The notes beneath the pieces are model-generated. The model saw nothing but the letters and a program-made list of their open reading frames with translations. It was not told the origin of the DNA and made no database searches. Below are positions 57,208 through 64,000 of a DNA stretch of 64,000 nt, piece by piece; positions within the stretch are counted from its first letter, which is position 1, and each line of letters begins with the position of its first letter. Source of the DNA: Fibrobacter sp. UWB15 (GTDB lineage Bacteria; Fibrobacterota; Fibrobacteria; Fibrobacterales; Fibrobacteraceae); assembly GCF_900177705.1 (NCBI RefSeq), contig NZ_FXBA01000001.1, forward strand, positions 992,001 to 1,056,000, given 5' to 3'. A program made the translations under genes and the position numbers.

Positions 57208-59220
57208 TTAGAACATCACCCGGTACGGGATCTGCTTTTCAAAGCTACGGCCCTTGAGGTCGCGGTAGGCCTTGCGGGCGGGCACCTGCAAATCGTGGCG
57301 GACAGCACGCGGGGCAATCGCGGTCGTTCCGCTGCTGGAACTAGACTGCGGTTCAGCGGTTCCTGAGCTGGTCGAAGGGTCGCTGGAGCTGGAAACTGGG
57401 TCGCCACACGGTGCTTGGTTACAGACAACCTGCATCGGCTCAAAGATGAGATTCCCGAGAATCGCCTCGCCGGAAATTCCCGATGCCGTCAGGTACAGGT
57501 CCTTGATGCCGCGCAGGCCCATATCGCCCGAGCATTTCGCCGCAGACCAGCCGCCACCCATGAGAGATCTATTTGACAGGTCACATGTGAAGACCGCAGT
57601 CCCGTCCTTCTTGCCGTCGCGAATCACGATCTTACCCGACGAAGCATTTTTCACCTGAAGGAAAACGTCTCCGATATCCTTGAGCGAATCAAGCACCACG
57701 TTCTCGAAAATCGCATAGCCGCCGTCCTTGATGGCGAACTCGTCGTCCTTCGTGAGACGCACGCGGATGCCGTTGTCAAAGCCGTTCGCGGGAATCGTAT
57801 CGCGGATAATGCGCAAGAAGTCAATGCGGTCGAGTTCCGCAAAATTTCCGTTCGGCGAAGGTTCCAGTTCGATGAAGTTGCCACCGCGCTTGAGTTTCGC
57901 AGGCACCATCACCACAGAATTTTCGGGGAAAGTGCCCCAGGAACCCGTCGGCGGAAGCGTCACCGTCTGCGACTTGCCATTCACTGTCACCTTGTGCGTC
58001 GCGGCCGCATCGCCACCGTTCGCGTAGCGGTAACGTAGCAGGTAATCGCCCGCCTGCATGATGTTCATCGGCAGGCGAATCTTGGAGCCCTCGGTATTCA
58101 CGTACGCGAGGTATTCCCCGTTCGAGGCCGTATTGCTCCGCGTAATCGCGAGGTCGCCCGAAACAGCGCGGGTCAGCGCGCCGTGCTCGACTTCGGCGCT
58201 CAAATAACGCCCGAGGAAGGGCTGTCCCATCTCAGCCCAGTTATCCTCGGTGAAGACGACATCACGTATATGAATGTGATTGTACTTGTCTCCGTTCAAG
58301 TCGTAGTAGTGGTGCACAAATCGCACGCGGTTCAGGTCCTGGAAGGCTTCGCCGCCGCCCGGGCCCACGTAGCGCCCGTAGCGTTCCAACAGAATCGTGC
58401 CGCCGCCGTTCGCCATATTGTAACCCGCGCGGTCCTTGTACGGTCCGGTTACTTTATCTGCACGACCGTAAGCCGTCTTGTAGGTGGTCTGCTCGATGTT
58501 TGCGCCCTGCTGGCAGCACTTGTCCCATGCGGTGAACAGGAAATACTGCCCGCCATGCTCAATCAGGCTCGGGCCTTCTTCGGCGCCGCCGCTCGCGCTG
58601 CTGGTACGGCGCGCAATGTTGTAGACCGTCTTGTCGTCGCTCGCCTGGTAGCCTGTCGTTGCATCTAACTTAATCAGCTGAATGCCCAACCCGAACGAAC
58701 CGAAAGCCATCCAGTAATTGCCCTCGGTGTCACGCACAACGTCGGCGTCGATGGCATTGTACTTGTCGCTAGTCGTCGTGTGGAAAACGTGGCCGTGGTC
58801 GGTCCAGCCGTAGCCCGATGAGCCCGGCATAATGGACTTTGTGGACTGGTAGCCGATTGCCGAAGAACGCTTGCCAAAGACGGACACGCAGTAGTAAACG
58901 CGGTACTCGCCGTTCATGTAGAAAACGTCGGGAGCCCAGATGCCCTCGGTGCCCGGAGCATAGGTGTAGGCCCACTGCGGAATGGCGCTCACGGTCGACT
59001 TGTGGTCGCGCCAGGTGTATGCGTCTTCGGATGTCCAGAGCTGCAGATTGTTGTTGGTGCTCATGAGGGCGTAGCCGTCCTCGAACCGTACCATGCTCGG
59101 GTCGTGACCGGGTTGCAAATTATCCTTCGCATACCAGTCGGCAGCGGAGGACGTTGCAACACCAAGCGACGCTCCCAATAGCGCCACGAAACCAAAAGAT
59201 TTTCCCAGGCCCATAACCAT
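57208..59220 (-). CDS. GH43 endo-arabinanase with carbohydrate-binding modules (copy 2)
   Basis: A 670-residue secreted paralog of the enzyme at 50.1-52.0 kb, same order: signal peptide (VALLGASLGVATSSA-AD), GH43 propeller with GHDPSMVRFEDG, YNAIDADVVRD and GAEEGPSLIEHGGQYFLF, a CBM6/35-like module (AELDRIDFLRII), and a second jelly-roll. It has an extra Cys-containing Ser/Pro-rich linker (about 600-640) before the same basic tail (DLKGRSFEKQIPYRVMF). It should cut arabinan. GGGAG precedes the ATG. Two palindromes upstream may be operators. Confidence 0.88.
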   Translation of the reverse strand: MVMGLGKSFGFVALLGASLGVATSSAADWYAKDNLQPGHDPSMVRFEDGYALMSTNNNLQLWTSEDAYTWRDHKSTVSAIPQWAYTYAPGTEGIWAPDVFYMNGEYRVYYCVSVFGKRSSAIGYQSTKSIMPGSSGYGWTDHGHVFHTTTSDKYNAIDADVVRDTEGNYWMAFGSFGLGIQLIKLDATTGYQASDDKTVYNIARRTSSASGGAEEGPSLIEHGGQYFLFTAWDKCCQQGANIEQTTYKTAYGRADKVTGPYKDRAGYNMANGGGTILLERYGRYVGPGGGEAFQDLNRVRFVHHYYDLNGDKYNHIHIRDVVFTEDNWAEMGQPFLGRYLSAEVEHGALTRAVSGDLAITRSNTASNGEYLAYVNTEGSKIRLPMNIMQAGDYLLRYRYANGGDAAATHKVTVNGKSQTVTLPPTGSWGTFPENSVVMVPAKLKRGGNFIELEPSPNGNFAELDRIDFLRIIRDTIPANGFDNGIRVRLTKDDEFAIKDGGYAIFENVVLDSLKDIGDVFLQVKNASSGKIVIRDGKKDGTAVFTCDLSNRSLMGGGWSAAKCSGDMGLRGIKDLYLTASGISGEAILGNLIFEPMQVVCNQAPCGDPVSSSSDPSTSSGTAEPQSSSSSGTTAIAPRAVRHDLQVPARKAYRDLKGRSFEKQIPYRVMF

Positions 59221-59293
59221 TATAAACTCCCTGACGACACGTCTAATCTAAATATATCTTTAAATCCTTCAAAAGTCAATAGATTTTATATTA

Positions 59294-59371
59294 AAAAGTC
59301 CACACTTTTAGCAAGTTAAAACAGAATTATGTAGGTTTTATCAAAATTTCAAAATAAAAAGTCCACACTTT
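59294..59371 (-). promoter_or_regulatory. Two palindromic operator candidates upstream of GH43 copy 2
   Basis: AAAAGT-CCAC-ACTTTT (59294-59309) and AAAGT-CCAC-ACTTT (59358-59371) share the same 14-base core, 64 bases apart (about six helix turns). Both lie 75-150 bases before the start. GH43 copy 1 has no such sites, so the paralogs may be regulated differently. Confidence 0.5.
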
Positions 59372-59381
59372 GCGCGACTAC

Positions 59382-59417
59382 AAAAAAGCCCACCCTGAAA
59401 CAAGTTCAGGGCAGGCT
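59382..59417 (-). terminator. Terminator after mdh
   Basis: On the minus strand GCCTGCCCTGAA-CTTG-TTTCAGGGTGGGC, near-perfect, followed by TTTTTTG. Confidence 0.85.
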
Positions 59418-59457
59418 CTTCAAGTCCAATACAATTGGGCGCGAGCGCTACTGAAGA

Positions 59458-60402
<945 letters not shown>

Positions 60403-60422
60403 TTAACCTTCCTTTTAAGGTA

Positions 60423-61016
60423 ATTAGATTTTTACGCATCAAATATAGCACTTTTTCGTGTTTCAGACAATGAAAAACACGCCATAAAGCCGAAAAACGC
60501 AAAAAATAAGCTAAGTCCACGGGGGGAAGCCTCCCCCTCGCTTCAGCCCCGGCATACGACACGTCATTGCGAACCCCGAATAGGGACGAAGCAATCCACG
60601 CCGGGTCTTCCGCTCCCCCCTCGCCTAAGGGCCCTGCCCTTAAAAACCCGTCTTCAAACAGCCCACGGCTCCAGAGTGTAAGCTCTCCTCGCTCACAAGG
60701 CCGTTCCGGAATGTTCGCTCGACGACTTATCTTCTTCCGCCTTAGGGCTGCATTCTCGCCGCTGAATTGTCTTCCCGGCCCCCGAGCCGGGATCTCCCTT
60801 TTAATCCGAGAAACAAAAACGTCATTGCCAGCATAGCACTAGCGCCTAACTATAACCATTTAACGCGCTGGCCCCTGTGGGGGAAGCAATCCACCCTAAT
60901 AGAGAGCGCTCTGGCTCCGCCTGCACCGCACGCTCACATGGCCTCGGCCTTTGGCCGACGAATGTTCGCTTTGCGGTCAGGCTCTCGCCTCCGCTTTCGT
61001 CACTGTCTAGACATAA
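60423..61016. repeat. Long non-coding spacer of degenerate intergenic repeats
   Basis: About 600 bases without a protein-like frame. It contains two copies of a GTCATTGC...GAAGCAATCCA element (60558-60598, 60821-60890), a TAAGGGC-CCT-GCCCTTA-like palindrome at about 60626-60641, and two GCTCACA-GGCC...GAATGTTCGCT stretches (60691 and 60940). It looks like old, layered copies of dispersed repeats. I see no gene or structured RNA in it. Confidence 0.6.
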
Positions 61017-61047
61017 AAAAGGAGCGATTTATCGAAATTCACTCCTA
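61017..61047 (-). terminator. Terminator after FISUMP/microORF unit
   Basis: On the minus strand GGAG...AAATCGCTCC, imperfect stem, followed by TTTTTTATG. Confidence 0.55.
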
Positions 61048-61079
61048 GTGGGTTTAGTTGTCTTTTATGTTACAAGCAA

Positions 61080-61133
61080 CTAGAGGCCCTGTTCTTTATA
61101 AACATCAGGCCAAAAGAGGATAGATTTAGACAT
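61080..61133 (-). CDS. Possible 17-residue peptide (MSKSILFWPDVYKEQGL)
   Basis: A short ATG frame starts 16 bases after the FISUMP stop, with a strong AAGGAG nine bases before its ATG, and ends at TAG before the terminator. The ribosome site is better than that of many real genes here. The peptide is Trp/Phe-rich with an ILFWPDVYKEQG core that looks like the first strand and loop of a glycosyltransferase-like protein, so it could instead be the remains of a truncated larger gene. Confidence 0.4.
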   Translation of the reverse strand: MSKSILFWPDVYKEQGL

Positions 61134-61149
61134 AGTTAAAAACTCCTTT

Positions 61150-62286
61150 TTATTCCTTTATACAACGAACAGAATACATCATGTAAGTCGCTCCATAAGA
61201 GTAATACAAATCATTTTCTTCATCACGTATTCTCAAAAAATATGGATCTGATTTGCTATTCCAATAGAAAAAATAAGCCCTTGACAAATTATCATATCCA
61301 ATTACACTATTGTTATAATTTCCTGCGGGAATCGCAGAAAAGCCACTTTCATTTGTACCAGGGGTTGATTCCCAAGAATCTCCTTTTATTTTTAAAACAA
61401 CATTTTCACCCAAATGGGATATTAATTTTTCCCAATCTTCTTTTTTAGGAATACTCCATCCATCAGGACATATCCCTTGACGATTAGACGCAGTGGTTTT
61501 GTTTAGAGCTACTTTTCTAAGATATAGCCTTCCAAAAATGTCACATTTTTCGCTATCCTCTTTTGAATTTTGCGCTCCACCACCACAAACTGTTCCTCCA
61601 CTATAAATTGTTCCTACAGTATCTTCTGGCATATAATTTAAGTTTTCGGCCATCCAAATCTGTTCACCAATGGTTACTGTTTTATATATTTGGTTGTCAC
61701 GCAAATCCGTCAAGGTATTGTTTTCTGCGTCATAAATGCTCATTGCCGACGAAGACGATTCAACAGGCTTTTCACTCGACGAACTTTCCTCTACTTTTTC
61801 GCTGCTGCTGGATTCTACAGGTTTCTCGGAACTGGAGGATACTTCGTTCTTTTCGGAACTTGAAGATTCCTCGACCTTTACGGAACTGGAGGATTCTGCA
61901 GCTTTCATCGAACTCGATGATTCATCCACCTTGGCAGAACTTGAAGAATCTTCAACCTTCGCCGAACTGCTACTTGACTTCGCACTGCTGCTGGATACAC
62001 TTGTCTCGCTACTGCTCGACTGCGGTGTAACGCTGGACGAAGACTCGTCGCAATCTTCGCAAATGCTCGATGAAGAGCGGATTGCTTCGCTCGAGACGGG
62101 GGTGACATTTTGAATAGAACTGCTGGACCTTTCGAATTCGCTCGACGAGGATTCTTCGACAGCCTGCACTGGCGACTTGTCGCTCGAATCGTCGCCACAA
62201 GAAACGACCAGTGCCATGCCGCACACGGCAAGGCTCGCGACTAGAAAACGCCTAAAGGCTACACGGGGGGGGGCAATAAATCTCAT
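61150..62286 (-). CDS. FISUMP-domain lipoprotein
   Basis: A 378-residue lipoprotein with signal peptide and lipobox LVVSC. A very long Ser-rich linker follows (about 35-185), with repeated VEESSSSEK/VDESSSS units. The FISUMP domain is about 190-378 (DLRDNQIYKTVTIGEQIWMAENLNY, GICPDGWSIPK, YSVRCIKE). ATG 62286 is chosen because it gives a proper signal peptide. It lies 17 bases after the zeta-toxin stop in the same direction and may be co-transcribed with it. Confidence 0.85.
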   Translation of the reverse strand: MRFIAPPRVAFRRFLVASLAVCGMALVVSCGDDSSDKSPVQAVEESSSSEFERSSSSIQNVTPVSSEAIRSSSSICEDCDESSSSVTPQSSSSETSVSSSSAKSSSSSAKVEDSSSSAKVDESSSSMKAAESSSSVKVEESSSSEKNEVSSSSEKPVESSSSEKVEESSSSEKPVESSSSAMSIYDAENNTLTDLRDNQIYKTVTIGEQIWMAENLNYMPEDTVGTIYSGGTVCGGGAQNSKEDSEKCDIFGRLYLRKVALNKTTASNRQGICPDGWSIPKKEDWEKLISHLGENVVLKIKGDSWESTPGTNESGFSAIPAGNYNNSVIGYDNLSRAYFFYWNSKSDPYFLRIRDEENDLYYSYGATYMMYSVRCIKE

Positions 62287-62303
62287 AAGCTTCTCTCTTT
62301 GCA

Positions 62304-62903
62304 TCAAATATGCATAATTGTCTTAGCCCACTGAGGAATATCGTCGGTATATTTTTTTACCAGTTTCCCATCAGACATTCTGAACAAAAGCGAAGCGTCC
62401 TGGTCTTCAACCGAATTGTCATAAACATAAAGACGATCCACCGATGGGATTATCTTCTTGCAGTTGAAAATTGATTTCTGGTATCTAGAAATAATCTTAG
62501 AAATCGGGACATCATGACCGCCCTGTATCACTCGCTTTGCAATTCTAGCGGCATTGATAGATGGGTGTGAGGTCGCGACAAAAAACAAACGAATGAAATA
62601 ACCTTGCTGTTTCGCACGGCAAACAAAGTCGACTTTTTCGTCCGAAGAAAAAACGGACTCAAAAATAAGGCTTTGTCGGTTCTTCAAAGATTCTTCGCGC
62701 CAGGACTTGCAATAGCGGGCAGCATCAAGAACCGCTTCAGGGGAATTCCAGTCCCCAAAACGTTCCTGGGCGATATTGTCTGGGTTGATATAGACAGCGT
62801 TTTCCAACCATTCATGTCTAAGAATCTTTGATGTAATGGTCGTTTTTCCCGAACCATTAGGGCCGGCAACAACAATAAGTACTGGGCGATGTTCTTCTGT
62901 CAT
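62304..62903 (-). CDS. Zeta-toxin-family P-loop kinase
   Basis: A 199-residue protein starting LIVVAGPNGSGKTTITSKIL (Walker A), then VYINPDNIAQERFG (zeta/PezT PDxxA-type motif), LIFESVFSS, and a lid region GGHDVPISKIISRYQKS with conserved Arg. This is the chromosomal zeta-like kinase family seen in many gut bacteria; true zeta toxins phosphorylate UDP-sugars and block peptidoglycan synthesis. ATG 62903 gives the P-loop at the usual N-terminal place. A small protein gene lies ten bases upstream, as expected for an antitoxin. Confidence 0.8.
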   Translation of the reverse strand: MTEEHRPVLIVVAGPNGSGKTTITSKILRHEWLENAVYINPDNIAQERFGDWNSPEAVLDAARYCKSWREESLKNRQSLIFESVFSSDEKVDFVCRAKQQGYFIRLFFVATSHPSINAARIAKRVIQGGHDVPISKIISRYQKSIFNCKKIIPSVDRLYVYDNSVEDQDASLLFRMSDGKLVKKYTDDIPQWAKTIMHI

Positions 62904-62913
62904 GACACGCCTG

Positions 62914-63087
62914 TTAACGGATGGTTGCGGCAGCCTTTTCGATTTCATCGAAAAAACGTTTGGTGGCATCGGCGTTTGCTTTGCGAGCATCTTCGGCAGC
63001 TTCCCTCATGATTTGTGCAAGCATTTCATCGGTCGGTTCTTCCAAGTCCGTCAATCTGTAAGAATCAATGCTTTTTGTCGTTGTCAT
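62914..63087 (-). CDS. Small helical protein, probable antitoxin of the zeta-like kinase
   Basis: A 57-residue acidic, Ala/Glu-rich helical protein (begins MTTTKSIDSYRL, ends EKAAATIR). AAGGAG lies 6 bases before the ATG. It ends ten bases before the kinase gene. No family is recognised; it has no resemblance to epsilon or PezA that I can see. Function as antitoxin is inferred only from position and size. Confidence 0.6.
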   Translation of the reverse strand: MTTTKSIDSYRLTDLEEPTDEMLAQIMREAAEDARKANADATKRFFDEIEKAAATIR

Positions 63088-63167
63088 AAAGAGCTCCTTG
63101 ATGCCGTATCATACATAATATACATTATTCCTCACATAAGAGCAATAGAATCGGCACACTAAAAAAC

Positions 63168-64000
63168 TCAAAACAAGTCCAGCGAGCTGTCGAGGTAGAT
63201 TTCTTCGCGGACTTGGAGCTGGTATTCGAGTTTGGTCATGTAGTAGAGCAAGAATTCCAGGATGACGGCGCTGCCAAGGCTGCGGCCTTCGATTTTAAAG
63301 TGGCGGAATCCTTGCGGGGCGTACATGTTTTGAATGTCATTGATTCCGATAAAGCCGGGATTTTTCATGGCGTCGGAGAAGCGGTAGCCGCGCCCTGCGT
63401 TCGGCGAGGCACAAACGTGGTCTTCATGAGTTTCGCCGAGGTTTTTCTGGCTCACGTTCTCGTAGCACTTTTTGCGGTCGGGGCAGCCGAACCAGCAGCA
63501 TTCATTGCACAGGAATTCGACTTTTTGCTTTTGCGCAGCTGACAGGGCGTTCAGCTTGGCAAATTGCTTGTTGAGCCTGAAATCCGGCACCACGTAACTA
63601 AATTCGTCGCGGTTCAGTTCACCCTCGAATTGGGCGAAATCTGTCAGCACCTTCGTGGTCGAAGAAACGAAATAGAATCCCGGATACTTCGCCTTGATGT
63701 AATCGAGCAACAAATCCGAATGAATGATGACGCCGCTCGGGGCTGCCCCATTTTTCTCGAACAGGGCGCACAAGGCGTTGCATTTTTTGTCGGCAAGATG
63801 TTCTTTGCAAAGCAAGGAATTGCTGAAGGTCAGGCGCGCCGAGATGCCGTATTCCTTGGTGAGCGCAGCAACGGACTCGGGGTCTGCATCGCCAAATCCG
63901 ACGCGGCCTCCACCCCACAGGCAATCGCTGGGCGCACCGTAAATAGAACCGATTTCGCACCACTCGTAAAAGTATTCCCGATGCTCGCGGAACAGAGGCA
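63168..64000 (-). CDS. Conserved protein of unknown function, N-terminus cut by window edge
   Basis: At least 276 residues, open to the end of the window. The visible part starts PLFREHREYFYEWCEIGSIYG, then has GGRVGFGDADPESVAAL, barrel-like strands (GVIIHSDLLLDYIKAKYPGFYFVSSTT), VPDFRLN, and a Cys cluster (CNECCWFGCPDRKKC, later HVC) that could hold an Fe-S cluster or zinc. It ends GFRHFKIEGRSLGSAVILEFLLYYM. The layout recalls the TIM-barrel U32-peptidase-like proteins, especially the HFKIEGR ending, but I cannot name a function. Confidence 0.65.
   Translation of the reverse strand, partial: PLFREHREYFYEWCEIGSIYGAPSDCLWGGGRVGFGDADPESVAALTKEYGISARLTFSNSLLCKEHLADKKCNALCALFEKNGAAPSGVIIHSDLLLDYIKAKYPGFYFVSSTTKVLTDFAQFEGELNRDEFSYVVPDFRLNKQFAKLNALSAAQKQKVEFLCNECCWFGCPDRKKCYENVSQKNLGETHEDHVCASPNAGRGYRFSDAMKNPGFIGINDIQNMYAPQGFRHFKIEGRSLGSAVILEFLLYYMTKLEYQLQVREEIYLDSSLDLF

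Noticed and set aside
60423-61083. Small genes in the spacer between mdh and the FISUMP gene
   Set aside because: Open frames there are short, rich in Arg/Pro/Ser, and explained by dispersed repeats; none has a ribosome site apart from the 17-codon frame listed separately.

Overview
This window comes from a Fibrobacter, very close to F. succinogenes. The evidence is a circularly permuted GH16 lichenase that is nearly the F. succinogenes enzyme in its catalytic core, a CBM11/GH51 endoglucanase of the EGF (Cel51A) type, three lipoproteins with the Fibrobacter-specific FISUMP domain, one large TIGR02171-type lipoprotein, long Ser-rich linkers, and carbohydrate-active enzymes with a conserved basic C-terminal tail. 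No rRNA, tRNA, CRISPR-Cas, prophage or transposase gene was seen.

Layout. 0.3-11.2 kb: an outer-membrane barrel, then a co-directional lipid locus: ACP, a KS-CLF fusion, ketoreductase, dehydratase, acyltransferase, patatin, a flavodoxin-like protein, and a complete MCE/Mla-type ABC lipid transporter (permease with an N-terminal STAS-like region, ATPase, MCE protein, auxiliary lipoprotein). There is no enoyl reductase, so I infer a dedicated unsaturated (polyene-like) or hydroxy-acyl lipid pathway coupled to envelope transport. 11.2-15.6 kb: ruvAB, lichenase, and an unusual double-winged-helix sugar-sensor regulator. 15.6-28.9 kb: TIGR02171 lipoprotein, IMP cyclohydrolase, gatB, a YrdC-family gene, lipid A genes (dagK-like, lpxD, lpxC, fabZ), gamma carbonic anhydrase, ALDH, thioesterase, pyridoxal kinase. 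29-50.1 kb: glgB, a FISUMP lipoprotein, a 1425-residue GLUG-repeat surface protein, Cel51A, a DsbA-like lipoprotein, dut, trmJ, a sugar nucleotidyltransferase, an AsmA/DUF748 protein, thiSFG and an S1/P1-like nuclease. 50.1-59.2 kb: two paralogous GH43 endo-arabinanases flank an accessory array. 59.4-64 kb: mdh, a FISUMP lipoprotein, a zeta-toxin/antitoxin-like pair and a truncated gene at the window edge.

The most unusual object is the array at 52.2-57.1 kb. Five copies of a ~35-bp imperfect palindrome lie in the same orientation and cut the DNA into four units of 434, 1849, 1754 and 839 bp. Each unit holds one gene or one two-gene operon: a small membrane protein, a double-FISUMP lipoprotein, a HipBA toxin-antitoxin, and a coiled-coil membrane protein. 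The last copy ends inside a decayed ATPase-family reading frame. This resembles an integron or pdif-type cassette array, but the repeat is not attC-like and no recombinase is in the window.

Two genome-wide habits also show. Many genes have a TATATT-type -10 box placed so that the predicted +1 falls on or next to the start codon (leaderless mRNAs). Degenerate 7-bp tandem repeats (AGTAGRN type) sit at several gene ends and sometimes supply the stop codon.
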